A stretch of 64,000 nt of DNA, from NCBI RefSeq assembly GCF_965138505.1, contig NZ_CBCSCO010000006.1, forward strand, positions 1 through 64,000. The letters are read 5' to 3'. The notes under the pieces are model-generated. The model worked only from the letters and a program-made list of their open reading frames with translations, did not search any database and had not been told where the DNA came from. Source of the DNA: Litorimonas haliclonae. GTDB lineage: Bacteria > Pseudomonadota > Alphaproteobacteria > Caulobacterales > Maricaulaceae. Below are positions 51,387 to 59,901 of this stretch, piece after piece; within the stretch, counting starts at the first letter, position 1, and the number at the start of each line of letters is the position of its first letter. Position numbers and translations under genes: made by a program.

Positions 51387-51743
51387 ATGAAAAACATTCT
51401 TTTGGGCTCATCAGTTATTTTGTCATCTTTCGTCCTGGGAAGTGCAGTGTATGCGTGTGACATGCACGGCGCCGGGTATGGCGGATTTGGGCTTCGAAAT
51501 GCGCAGTGGCAGAGTTATAACCCAAGGGTTTCAAAAACAGACCCCTCACTAAATGAGTCAGTTATGCAATCGCCGACTGACGCTGCACTTCGTAACAAAT
51601 CCATGCCAAGCTTTTCTAACGCAGCGAGTTTGGCTGCAGCAAAAGCTAAGGCGAAACTTCAGGAAACTAACGAAGACGAAAGTTCTGAACGATCAGAACA
51701 AACGGGTAAAGTTGAACAAACAGCCCTAAACGCGGATCGTTAA
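51387..51743 (+). CDS. Small exported protein with Cys/His/Met-rich N-terminus
   Basis: Exported protein of about 118 aa with a signal peptide ending AVYA. The mature N-terminus CDMHGAGYGGFG has Cys, Met and His residues that could bind metal. The remainder is polar, Ser/Ala/Lys/Glu-rich and probably helical (AASLAAAKAKAKLQETNEDESSE). No family recognised. It follows the MerC gene and its end overlaps the convergent ABC permease gene by 18 bp. ATG 51387 is preferred to ATG 51369 because it gives a clean signal peptide. Confidence 0.65.
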   Translation: MKNILLGSSVILSSFVLGSAVYACDMHGAGYGGFGLRNAQWQSYNPRVSKTDPSLNESVMQSPTDAALRNKSMPSFSNAASLAAAKAKAKLQETNEDESSERSEQTGKVEQTALNADR

Positions 51744-52997
51744 TCCATCTGACAAAGATCGCTTCAGTGCAATTAGAGCAGGGACCAACCCTAAAACAGC
51801 TGACGTTGCGGTGACAAAAATTATTACGCCCAAATCAAATTGACTTGGCCAGACGCTTAAAGCGCTGATGTTAAACCGTGTTTCTAAAAAGGGTCGGAGT
51901 ACCCACATTAATCCGTATAGTGCTGTTAATCCCAGAACGCTTCCGGTGAAGGCCAAAAGTGCCGCCTCACTCACCAATAGCCCAACGACATGTCTCCCTC
52001 GGGCTCCCATGGCTCTTAGTATGGCCATTTCACGACGGCGTTCGTTTAAGGATGTTAGAATTGACGTGAGTATCCCAATTAATCCGACAGCAATGACGAA
52101 ACCAGAAACGAGTGCCAATGCGCGCTCTACGAGTGAAACCACATTCCAAAGTTGGCTCAGGGCAACACCTGGAATAACAGCTTGCAAAGGCTCAGCTTTA
52201 TAAGTGTTCAAGTCGCGCTGCAGCCCTAAGATTTGCACGCGTGAAGTTGCCCCGATTAGCATGGCTGTGATGCTCTCTGGTACAAATGTTCTTTCCTCTA
52301 ATTGGTTTGCCGTGCTCATGCGACTTAAGGGGGTGGGCATACCATTGCGCCATCCCAAATGGATGGCCTCTATCGCCCCTAAACTGACAAAAACTGACCG
52401 GTCAACAGGTGTGCCAGTGGGTTTCAAAATGCCTGTGACTGTAAACGGTAAATCGTCATGATTTACAAAACTCGTCCCGCCAAGCCCGTGGGCAAGGGTC
52501 AATTTCGAGTTTAGGCTATATTCCAATTCTCTCGCAACTTGTGCGCCGAGAACAACATCAAATAGACCCTCAAAGACTATGCCGTCTTGAAAAGATAAGG
52601 TCTGAGAGTCCGCATACTTGTACCGTTTGAAATAGCTGGGTGTTGTTCCAACGACTCTAAAGCCCCTGTGGGAGTCACCTAGACTAATCGGCACGACCCA
52701 GTCGACATCTTGGCGGGATTTTACATCCTGATAAGTTTCCCACGTCACATTGTTTGTCGGATCACCTATTTGGAAAACAGAATATAGCACGAGATTAATA
52801 GGACTCGACCGGGCCCCTACAATCACATCCGTATCGCTGATCGTGCGTTCAAAACTGGTTCTTGCGCCTTGGCGTAAATTCTCAACTGCGACGAATAGCA
52901 AAACTGCAGCCGCGATAGAGATAACGGTCAAAATAGCCGTGATTTTGCGCGCCCATAAAGATTTAATGGCGAGAGACAAGATAGCCATATTGTTCAT
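51726..52997 (-). CDS. MacB/FtsX-type ABC permease of a Zrg-like system
   Basis: A 423-aa permease with one N-terminal helix (ITAILTVISIAAAVLLFVAV), a large periplasmic MacB-like domain (residues about 45-265, containing GARSSPINLVLYSVFQIGDPTNNVTWETY) and three C-terminal helices with LTSLNERRREMAILRAMGARGRHVVGLLVSEAALLAF, the FtsX coupling helix. Proteins of this class act on envelope substrates rather than transport small solutes through a pore. It overlaps the ATPase gene by 4 bp. Together with DUF3299 and DUF2796 genes upstream it resembles the zinc-regulated zrg locus of Vibrio. Confidence 0.9.
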   Translation of the reverse strand: MNNMAILSLAIKSLWARKITAILTVISIAAAVLLFVAVENLRQGARTSFERTISDTDVIVGARSSPINLVLYSVFQIGDPTNNVTWETYQDVKSRQDVDWVVPISLGDSHRGFRVVGTTPSYFKRYKYADSQTLSFQDGIVFEGLFDVVLGAQVARELEYSLNSKLTLAHGLGGTSFVNHDDLPFTVTGILKPTGTPVDRSVFVSLGAIEAIHLGWRNGMPTPLSRMSTANQLEERTFVPESITAMLIGATSRVQILGLQRDLNTYKAEPLQAVIPGVALSQLWNVVSLVERALALVSGFVIAVGLIGILTSILTSLNERRREMAILRAMGARGRHVVGLLVSEAALLAFTGSVLGLTALYGLMWVLRPFLETRFNISALSVWPSQFDLGVIIFVTATSAVLGLVPALIALKRSLSDGLTIRV

Positions 52998-53695
52998 ATC
53001 GGCACCTTCTGATTCAAATCCGTGAGTGAGACAGACCGATCAAAATAGGTGGCTAGGGTTTGGTCATGACTTACAAAAAGTAGTGCGCTTCCAAATTGTT
53101 CCCGGCTCAAATTGAGGAGTTCGATGAAACGGTCTCTATTGTCATGGTCAAGAGCCGAGGTTGGTTCATCTGCAATGATCAGATCTGGCCCGCCAATCAA
53201 AGCTCTCGCAACAGCAACCCGTTGTTGTTGGCCAACACTCAGCTTTCCAACTGAGCGGGAAAGTTGGTCATCCGTCAATCCCAACCCCCGAATGAGCATT
53301 TCCGCAGCCGATACGACAGATCCACCGGCTGCTATTGCTCGGTCACGCCGTCGTGAAGAGAAGCGACAAGGCAAAATACAGTTTTGAGTGATGCCAATAT
53401 AAGGGAGCAGATTGAATTGCTGGAAAATAATTCCAAGGCGATCGGCTCTGACCTTATCTCTTTGCGCGGATGAAATGTTGGTTAATTCAGTTCCGCAAAT
53501 AGATAATTCACCCAATTGCGGCGTTAGCACACCACCAATCAAACCTAAAAGCGTGCTTTTGCCAGACCCGCTTGGTCCTTTAAGAAATACACTCTCTCCA
53601 GGACTAATTTCGAATTCCTCAATATGAATTAGAACCTCTTTAGGGTCGTAGCCAAATTGCAAGTTCTCAAGTCTTAAGACTGGCTCAGTACTCAT
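52994..53695 (-). CDS. LolD/MacB-type ABC ATPase of the Zrg-like system
   Basis: This 233-aa ATPase has Walker A LKGPSGSGKSTLLGLIGG, signature KLSVGQQQRVAVARALIGG, Walker B LIIADEPTSALD and switch histidine in LLFVSHDQTLATYF. The insertion FSSRRRDRAIAAGGSVVSAAEML between Q loop and signature is longer than in typical LolD. It overlaps the DUF3299 gene by 11 bp and the permease gene by 4 bp. Confidence 0.93.
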   Translation of the reverse strand: MSTEPVLRLENLQFGYDPKEVLIHIEEFEISPGESVFLKGPSGSGKSTLLGLIGGVLTPQLGELSICGTELTNISSAQRDKVRADRLGIIFQQFNLLPYIGITQNCILPCRFSSRRRDRAIAAGGSVVSAAEMLIRGLGLTDDQLSRSVGKLSVGQQQRVAVARALIGGPDLIIADEPTSALDHDNRDRFIELLNLSREQFGSALLFVSHDQTLATYFDRSVSLTDLNQKVPI

Positions 53696-54371
53696 AAGGT
53701 TCGAGTTTGGTCAAAGTTAGCTCATAGGCGCTATTGCCTAAATCAGACCCAAATTTACCTGTTTTCATGACGCCTTCGATCCAAACAGGTTCGTAGATAT
53801 CTGCAATCTTGGTAGCGGTCGGCGACTTTACGAAAACGATCTGATTTGGGGGCGGTGGCGGGGTATGTAAGCAAGCACCAAAATAAGGTACTAGCAAAAA
53901 TTCGGTATACTCAGATGCGGCATTAAAATCTAAGGGGACAACATATCCCGGTAAACGCACATTTGATCCATCTAAGTCCTCCACTACATTATAAGTGCCA
54001 ATCTGCTCCATAGTGTCTTGCGCACTACCTTCGTCAATCATGCTCATTAGATCGTCTTCAGCCTCAGCGGCCTGTGAAAGTGTGAGCTGCTCGCGAAATT
54101 TTTTTTCCTGCTCTTCATAAAACTCAGAGTAGAGCTCCGACAGGATTTGCTCCTCCCCTATGGGCATCAGATCCTCCCACGTCAGGGTTTCAACTTCAAT
54201 TTGGGGTGTCTCAGAACTGGGTGGCTGGGTTGATGCATCAGTCGCAGGGGAAGGGGCAGGGACAGAAGCAGGTATCGCAGTATCGGTAGATGTTTCGCTG
54301 GCGGGATCCCCACAAGCGACCAGACATATAGCTGATGCGAGAGAGGCGATTGATCTTTTTAATGAAATCAC
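53685..54371 (-). CDS. DUF3299 lipoprotein
   Basis: This 228-aa protein has a lipoprotein signal (SAICLVACG) and a low-complexity Pro/Ala/Thr spacer, then the DUF3299 domain: VRLPGYVVPLDFNAASEYTEFLLVPYFGACLHTPPPPPNQIVFV. The cysteine-His-Thr-Pro-Pro-Pro-Pro motif is diagnostic. The function is unknown; the family is found with MacB-type ABC systems and metal regulation. GTG start overlapping the DUF2796 stop as GTGA. Confidence 0.87.
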   Translation of the reverse strand: MISLKRSIASLASAICLVACGDPASETSTDTAIPASVPAPSPATDASTQPPSSETPQIEVETLTWEDLMPIGEEQILSELYSEFYEEQEKKFREQLTLSQAAEAEDDLMSMIDEGSAQDTMEQIGTYNVVEDLDGSNVRLPGYVVPLDFNAASEYTEFLLVPYFGACLHTPPPPPNQIVFVKSPTATKIADIYEPVWIEGVMKTGKFGSDLGNSAYELTLTKLEPYEY

Positions 54372-55111
54372 TTTGATAAATCCATTCGAGTGTGCCTGTG
54401 GTTTAACGTCATCTGTTGTTGGGTAGTCGGGCCCAGAAATGTGACATTTAATTCGGATAATTGTTCAAAATAATCGAATAAGTTGACGCTTATATTGGAA
54501 ATCTTTGAAGGGGTTTGACACTCGAATTCATAGCGTAAAATCAAATCTTTGTGTGTGCTTTCTTCGTGACCTTCGCTATGGCTATGCTCTTCGTCTTCGG
54601 CGTGATTATGGTCATCTCTGTGATCATCGTGTTCATCCCCGTTATTCTCGTCAAAAAGCTGTACGCTTTGATTTTCTGACCCGACCTGACATCTTGCTTC
54701 GTCATTGAAAGTGAAAAGCTTCGATCCTTGTCGCAATTGCGTCTCTGCTTGGGAAACGATTGATTTTTGGAGGTCAGTGTCGGGCACATTTTCAAACCCT
54801 AAAATATTGTAAAGCGGAGAATCTAGTTCGATCGTAACAACGTTACCTTCCACCACGACCGCTAGGTTTGCATCTCCGTGTGTGTGGCTATCAGCGGAAC
54901 GAGTTACTTGCGCTCGGCCGTTGTCAGAAGGGGACGGAGTGCCCGCCGAGTTTTCATTGTTCGTGCGATAATCTGCAGTCTCATTTGTATTTGCTGGCAC
55001 TCGTTCGTTAGGAGAAAGAACAACTTCATCCTGACCGGGTTTGCCGTCGCACGCCACGATAAATCCCGCAGCCAAAATAAGACAAGTTTTCGCGCGAAAC
55101 ACACTTTTCAT
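54368..55111 (-). CDS. ZrgA-like zinc-binding protein (DUF2796)
   Basis: Exported lipoprotein of about 247 aa (lipobox FIVAC). It has two His/Asp-rich zinc-binding stretches: SADSHTHGDANLAVVVEGN near the start and EHDDHRDDHNHAEDEEHSHSEGHEE in the middle. The DUF2796 core (VTIELDSPLYNILGFENVP; LRYEFECQTPSKISNISVNLFDYF) matches ZrgA, the zinc-regulated protein of Vibrio cholerae, believed to deliver or capture periplasmic zinc. First gene of the minus-strand operon DUF2796-DUF3299-ATPase-permease. The start is ATG 55111 (MKSVFRAK); TTG 55123 is in frame but unlikely. Confidence 0.87.
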   Translation of the reverse strand: MKSVFRAKTCLILAAGFIVACDGKPGQDEVVLSPNERVPANTNETADYRTNNENSAGTPSPSDNGRAQVTRSADSHTHGDANLAVVVEGNVVTIELDSPLYNILGFENVPDTDLQKSIVSQAETQLRQGSKLFTFNDEARCQVGSENQSVQLFDENNGDEHDDHRDDHNHAEDEEHSHSEGHEESTHKDLILRYEFECQTPSKISNISVNLFDYFEQLSELNVTFLGPTTQQQMTLNHRHTRMDLSK

Positions 55112-55409
55112 CACACAAACCAAGATAAAGTTAGCAATGTTATTTAGTTACATTTTTTGAGCGGCCAATACAAGCGTTTCGTGATTAAATACGTCTTTGG
55201 ATTTTACCGATATTTTAGCTGCGGCGACATCCTATCGTGGATTCACGCCTTTACGTAATCACCAGAGATTGTGATACGTGGCTTGTATCTGTTTTAGAGA
55301 TTTTAGTGATTTCCACTAAGTTGGAATTGTGCGCCTTGTTGAATTTCCTCACCTATCTCTGTCGGACGAACGGGACGATCCCGCATACAATTTCGCCCTG
55401 TGATATTCA
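55112..55409. promoter_or_regulatory. Promoter region of the Zrg-like operon with a Zur half-site
   Basis: Upstream of the DUF2796 start the sequence GCAATGTTATTTAGTTACATT (55135 onward) holds one good half-site (AATGTTAT) and a partly symmetrical second arm (ACATT) with nine bases between. It is a poor match to the full box. The remaining 250 bp to the end of the PepSY gene hold nothing recognised. Confidence 0.3.
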
Positions 55410-56771
55410 TTACAGGCTACGCGGCCCAAAAAAGCGTTGCAAATATCGCCCCACGTAGTCAGCCATCAATACCATTAGAATCGCAAGGGCCGTGAGAGGC
55501 ACGAGTAAGGATACCCCTAGTAATACAACCGAAGCAATGGGCCAGGCCTTTACCCCTACGTCGGGTGGTGACAAGTGAAACCCTTTCGTAGGGCGACGTA
55601 TCCACCACATCGCGATACCCGAAATAATAATTGTAATCACGCCCAGACAGAAAATAATATTCGTGACGATATTCCACGAACCAAGGCCCCCTTGGTGCAG
55701 CGGGATACCTGCGGCCATTGCCTTTCCCATCACCGAATAATCTGAGAAGCCAATATCGGCCAATACGTCGCCGGTCTGTGAATCCCAGTGTATTGTACGA
55801 TCTCGTCGCGGGTCTGAAATGTCACCGCTTATTGTTGCGGCCACCACCGTCCAGGCCCCGGTTTCCGGCTTTGGCAAATGGACCCGGTAACCCGTAAAAC
55901 CGGCCGCATCGGCCAAGGCGATAATTTCGTCGATCGTGATTTGCCCGATTGACGGTTCGGCATTATTTGCAATCGGCAACGGCGTCTGCTCTAGCGCCCA
56001 GCTGACCGATTTATGACCTTCATGGTTGAGGTGTTCATGGGTCAAGAGGTGTTCATGGGTCAACGTCGTGTTGGGAGGAGAGGAACGCTCTGCCGGAAAA
56101 GAACTCCAAGGCTGGACAAACTTGCCGCCCCAGATCGAGGTCCAGGCAAGACCGGAAATAAGGAAGAAGAGCAGGAAAATCGAAATCCAGACTCCGACCG
56201 CACTATGTAGTCTGCGCCAGCTCCTCCGGTCGCCTCGCGGTATTCGCGGCGTCAGAGCTTTTGCGAGCGATTGCCCTCGCTTTGGCATCCACAAAAAAAC
56301 GCCGGTCACAATAAGTAGGACCCCGAACCCGGCAGCAATCTCGATCAAATATTCACCCAATGATCCGAGAAAGAGTGTTCCATGAAGCGTTTTCGCAAAG
56401 CTATAAAGGGTTGTCGCGGGGTCAAGCGTTCCGAGAATTGCGCCCGAATGCGGATTCACGAAAACGGTCGTGTCGACGTCCCCCAGCGTAACAAGAAATT
56501 GAGAGGACAGTCCCGGATCGTTTGAGGGGATGTAAGTGTTGATCGCCGCGTTCGGATAGGTATGTGATACCGCAGCAAGCTGATCACTTGCGGGGAGTAT
56601 GCCTTGTTGCTCACTAACAAATAGCAGGTCTCCATAAACCGCGCCCTCAATCGGACTTTTGAGCGCCATAATAATACCGCTAACCGCAGCGATGAAGAAA
56701 AACGGCGCGACGATCAGGCCGGCATAGAAATGCCATCGCCAAATCGCCCGATAAAAAATACCTCCACTCAT
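55410..56771 (-). CDS. PepSY-associated transmembrane protein (PiuB-like)
   Basis: This 453-aa protein has four main helices: YRAIWRWHFYAGLIVAPFFFIAAVSGIIMAL at the start, IAAGFGVLLIVTGVFLWMP, WRRLHSAVGVWISIFLLFFLISGLAW, and IVTNIIFCLGVITIIISGIAMWWIRRP, plus one at the end. Two PepSY-like periplasmic loops lie between. Proteins of this type reduce or process ferric siderophores or other chelates brought in by a TonB receptor. Its ATG shares one base with the stop of a decayed TonB receptor gene (TAATG). A His-rich loop (TLTHEHLLTHEHLNHEGH) contains an exact 18-bp tandem duplication. Confidence 0.9.
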   Translation of the reverse strand: MSGGIFYRAIWRWHFYAGLIVAPFFFIAAVSGIIMALKSPIEGAVYGDLLFVSEQQGILPASDQLAAVSHTYPNAAINTYIPSNDPGLSSQFLVTLGDVDTTVFVNPHSGAILGTLDPATTLYSFAKTLHGTLFLGSLGEYLIEIAAGFGVLLIVTGVFLWMPKRGQSLAKALTPRIPRGDRRSWRRLHSAVGVWISIFLLFFLISGLAWTSIWGGKFVQPWSSFPAERSSPPNTTLTHEHLLTHEHLNHEGHKSVSWALEQTPLPIANNAEPSIGQITIDEIIALADAAGFTGYRVHLPKPETGAWTVVAATISGDISDPRRDRTIHWDSQTGDVLADIGFSDYSVMGKAMAAGIPLHQGGLGSWNIVTNIIFCLGVITIIISGIAMWWIRRPTKGFHLSPPDVGVKAWPIASVVLLGVSLLVPLTALAILMVLMADYVGRYLQRFFGPRSL

Positions 56772-57170
56772 TACGATCCCTCACCGAAATTATAGGTTAG
56801 CCTGACACCAAAGGTATGGGGCTGGACTGGTAGAACGTGGTCTTCGGTCCCTAGGGAGAAAACAAAGAGGTTATCGCTGTAATAATAGGTCTCGTCTAGT
56901 AAGTTGGTTGAAGAAGCGTCGATTTGTCATCGGCCAAAAATGGGTTCCTACATCGATGTCCAAAGTCGTAAAACCCGGCAAATAAATGGCGCCGCCATTT
57001 GGCATCTTACGTTTTCTGACATTATAAGCGGCGGCGCGCAGTTAGACGGATCTGATTTTAAATCGGGCCGCTCGGGTTGCGCTGTCCTAGGAATCCAGCG
57101 AGCCCACGTCATCCAATGTCTACTCGGCCATGCGCAATCTATTCTAAACCGCAGAGAAAGGATCAAGGAG
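56771..57170 (-). pseudogene. Decayed 3' end of a TonB-dependent receptor gene
   Basis: The last stretch reads STNLLDETYYYSDNLFVFSL and ends LTYNFGEGS-stop, a typical TonB-receptor barrel end with terminal aromatic strand. Upstream, in another frame, lie AAAYNVRKRKMPNGGAIY and LPGFTTLDIDVGTHFW, which belong to the same barrel. The join needs a frameshift near 56915, and a stop precedes the second piece. Further upstream a broken DDVGSLDS fragment lies in yet another frame. No N-terminal or plug part remains, so the gene is a truncated, multiply frameshifted remnant. It was the operon partner of the PepSY gene. Confidence 0.75.
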
Positions 57171-57369
57171 AAAACTAGCGAACACCGACGCTTGCATTAC
57201 CGTAAAGCCGTCGCTTAATATCAACCCATTAAATGAACAAAGTCGCTCTTAGCCTGGCTTATAACCTGTGCCGTTTTATAAGACGACGGACGCCGCAGAT
57301 AATCGGGATTATTCCCAGTGAATGAGAGTTCGCACGCATCCTTTCTAACTGTCTGAAGTATAACAAAAA

Positions 57370-58365
57370 ATGTATGAATATCAAGAGTTTAAAGTAAGTG
57401 TTGCGCCCATGATGGACTGGACCGATCGGCATTGTCGGTGGTTTCATCGCCAGCTGTCAAAGCGGGTAGAGCTCTACACTGAAATGGTAGTGGCCGATGC
57501 GGTTATTCATGGGCCTCGGGACAGGCTGCTGGGTTTTGACGCCATAGAGCACCCGGCCATTTTGCAAGTCGGTGGCAGTGACCCTCATAAGCTCTCGGAG
57601 GCCTCAAAAATTGGCGAAGACTACGGGTATGATGGCATCAATATAAATATTGGCTGTCCGTCTGACAGAGTTCAATCGGGGCGGTTCGGCGCCTGTTTAA
57701 TGGCTGAGCCAGACCTCGTAGCGGAATGTTTTACTGCAATGCAAGCCGCCGTTTCTGTTCCCGTAACAGTGAAATGCCGATTGGGGATTGACGATCAGGC
57801 CTGCGAGGAAACGCTACCGAGGTTTTTGGAGATCGTCTCGAACGCGGGGTGTGACACTTTTATCATTCATGCTCGCAAAGCTTGGTTGCAAGGTCTGAGT
57901 CCGAAGGAAAACCGAGACGTGCCGCCTTTGGATTATGATTTAGTGCGAGCGATGAAAGAGCAATTTCCAACTCTGAAAATAGAGCTGAATGGCGGCTTAA
58001 CGGACATCGAAACCTCACTGTCGGAAACGATGACTCTGGACGGATTTATGTGGGGAAGGGCGGCTTATCATTCTCCTTGGATACTCAGCGAAGTGGATAG
58101 TGGGGTATATGGCGACTCCGCTCCGGGATTTGACCGAAGCGATATTGTGGAGCGATTAGTTTCCTATTTGCAATCGATAGAGACAAAAGATCGTTCTGCC
58201 AAAGCGCTATTGCGTCACGTTATGGGTCTTTATAGCGGACAGGTCGGCGCTCGGCTGTGGAGACGAACCCTAAGCGAGGGCGCGGCGAGCGGGCTTAGCC
58301 CCTCTGAGGTTTTAACTCAGGCGCACCAAGCGATACAGGATGCTTCAGATCGGGCGGCGGCTTAG
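57370..58365 (+). CDS. dusA: tRNA-dihydrouridine synthase A
   Basis: FMN-dependent enzyme (331 aa) that reduces uridine 20/20a in the D loop of tRNAs. The sequence opens VAPMMDWTDRHCRWF, then has INIGCPSDRVQSGRFGACLM with the catalytic cysteine (GACLM), VTVKCRLGID, FIIHARKAWLQGLSPKENR and GGLTD...GFMWGRAAYHSPWIL. This is the DusA pattern (DRVQSGRFGACLM distinguishes it from DusB and DusC). Full length. The stop overlaps the TSUP gene start by one base. Confidence 0.96.
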   Translation: MYEYQEFKVSVAPMMDWTDRHCRWFHRQLSKRVELYTEMVVADAVIHGPRDRLLGFDAIEHPAILQVGGSDPHKLSEASKIGEDYGYDGININIGCPSDRVQSGRFGACLMAEPDLVAECFTAMQAAVSVPVTVKCRLGIDDQACEETLPRFLEIVSNAGCDTFIIHARKAWLQGLSPKENRDVPPLDYDLVRAMKEQFPTLKIELNGGLTDIETSLSETMTLDGFMWGRAAYHSPWILSEVDSGVYGDSAPGFDRSDIVERLVSYLQSIETKDRSAKALLRHVMGLYSGQVGARLWRRTLSEGAASGLSPSEVLTQAHQAIQDASDRAAA

Positions 58366-59204
58366 TGGACCTGATAACGTTGCTCTTGCTCGTTTTGACG
58401 CTGCTTGGTGTCGCCATGGTATCTGGCTTTGCCTCGGGGTTGTTCGGCATTGGCGGCGGCGCGATTATGGTGCCGGCGCTCCATTATGCCTTCAAAGCAA
58501 TTGGCGTGCCTGACCAAGCCGTTATGCACACGGCTGTCGCGACGAGCGCCGCCGTCATCATCGTCAATAGCTGGCGTTCTGTACGCAAACATGCCTCCCG
58601 CGGCTCTGTGGACATGGAGATCCTTTTGCCGAACCAAATTTGGCGCAGTTATGGGCTTTGGATAGGGCTGGGTTCTTTTCTGGCAGCCAGTTGGATTGCG
58701 CCGAAGCTTTCGGGGGAGGCGCTCACAGCTTTATTTGCGGTCATTGCCTTTTTCGTCGCCTTGCAATTTATTTTTGGCCGACCTGATTTTACATTGAGAG
58801 AGTCTGTACCGGGGGGCATAGCGCCGCCGGTTGTCGGCTCTACAGTCGGCGGCCTGTCGGCACTGATGGGGATTGGCGGCGGATCTCTGAGCGTTCCTTT
58901 GCTTAGCCTATGTAATGTGCCGATACATCGCGCCATAGGAACCGCGTCAGGTTTTGGACTGGCAATTGCGCTCCCGGCGACGGCAGGATTTATTTTTTCG
59001 GGATGGGAGGTTTCTGGCCGTCCCGCTTTCTCTCTGGGCTATGTCAATCTTGCCGGGTTCGCTATTATCGCCGGGGTGTCGCTCTTCTTTGTTCCGCTTG
59101 GCGTGAAATCGGCCCATGCACTGGACGGAAAAAAACTGAAACAGATTTTCGGTATATGTTTGATGCTGGTGGCGTTGAATATGCTACGCGAAAGCGTGTT
59201 CTAG
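58365..59204 (+). CDS. TauE/SafE-family (TSUP) permease
   Basis: A 279-aa integral membrane protein with about eight helices. Both inverted repeats carry the family glycine motif: GFASGLFGIGGGAIMVPAL near the start and GGLSALMGIGGGSLSVPLLSLCNVPIHRAIGTASGFGLAIALP in the second half. TSUP proteins move sulfite, sulfonates or organic anions; the substrate is unknown here. GTG start within the dusA stop. Convergent with the protease gene (4-bp overlap). Confidence 0.93.
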   Translation: MDLITLLLLVLTLLGVAMVSGFASGLFGIGGGAIMVPALHYAFKAIGVPDQAVMHTAVATSAAVIIVNSWRSVRKHASRGSVDMEILLPNQIWRSYGLWIGLGSFLAASWIAPKLSGEALTALFAVIAFFVALQFIFGRPDFTLRESVPGGIAPPVVGSTVGGLSALMGIGGGSLSVPLLSLCNVPIHRAIGTASGFGLAIALPATAGFIFSGWEVSGRPAFSLGYVNLAGFAIIAGVSLFFVPLGVKSAHALDGKKLKQIFGICLMLVALNMLRESVF

Positions 59205-59803
59205 AACCGCAATGTCAGCGCGTCAGGCGTAGCCTGTATAGATTGCAGCTCTCCGAGATAGGTCATACCGAGCAGAGAGACATCCAGTCCCGTAGGAACA
59301 ACCATGGCGTCGACGTCTTTCACGGTGATGGCGCCTACAGAAACTCGGTCCAATACGATACGGGCCGCCATATTCTCTCCGCCTGCTGTGCGAATGGGCA
59401 GGTCATAAACCAGGTCACGGGTTTTGATACCGGCTTTTTTGGCGTCCATTTCCGTCAAAGCCACCATACCCGCACCTGTATCAACTAGGAACCGAACTGA
59501 ACCCGTATTCACCCGGGCCTGCGTCCAGAATTGACCGTCATTTGGGTTTTTGCGTAAAGTAACCACAGAGGCCGATTTACGAGCTTTTGGTTTAGTTTGC
59601 GACGCTGTCTGGACTTGAATCTCTTCCTCTTGTGTGGGAGCGCAGGCGGCAAGGATTAAACTGAGCGCGAAGCCAATAACAAGACGTCTCAGGGCAGTTT
59701 TAAATGAGTTTTTCGGGTCGCTATATATGAAGGCTTTGCGCCAAAATGGCTCAACAGTGTCAGCCTTCGAAAGAGGATTAAATTTGTCCGTCGTCATAAA
59801 CAT
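59201..59803 (-). CDS. Retropepsin-like aspartic protease, membrane anchored
   Basis: This 200-aa protein has a hydrophobic segment around residues 40-53 (LVIGFALSLILAACAP) that may be a lipoprotein anchor, then a single retropepsin-fold domain: VRFLVDTGAGMVALTEMDAKKAG with the catalytic DTGA, RTAGGENMAARIVLDRVSVGAITVKDVDAMV and SLLGMTYLGELQSI. This matches the TIGR02281-type clan AA proteases common in alphaproteobacteria, which work as homodimers in the periplasm. Target unknown. Confidence 0.85.
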   Translation of the reverse strand: MFMTTDKFNPLSKADTVEPFWRKAFIYSDPKNSFKTALRRLVIGFALSLILAACAPTQEEEIQVQTASQTKPKARKSASVVTLRKNPNDGQFWTQARVNTGSVRFLVDTGAGMVALTEMDAKKAGIKTRDLVYDLPIRTAGGENMAARIVLDRVSVGAITVKDVDAMVVPTGLDVSLLGMTYLGELQSIQATPDALTLRF

Positions 59804-59901
59804 GCAAACTGCCTATCGTAAAACCCTTTGAAAGGTTTTAACAAAAGGAATCTAAACGCGGAAAATTGCGGTCTACGGCAAACAGGATAGTAAATAACAA
59901 G

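Noticed and set aside
56904..57218. 104-aa plus-strand open frame
   Set aside because: It lies antisense to the decayed TonB receptor and shows no domain or ribosome site; the minus strand explains the sequence.
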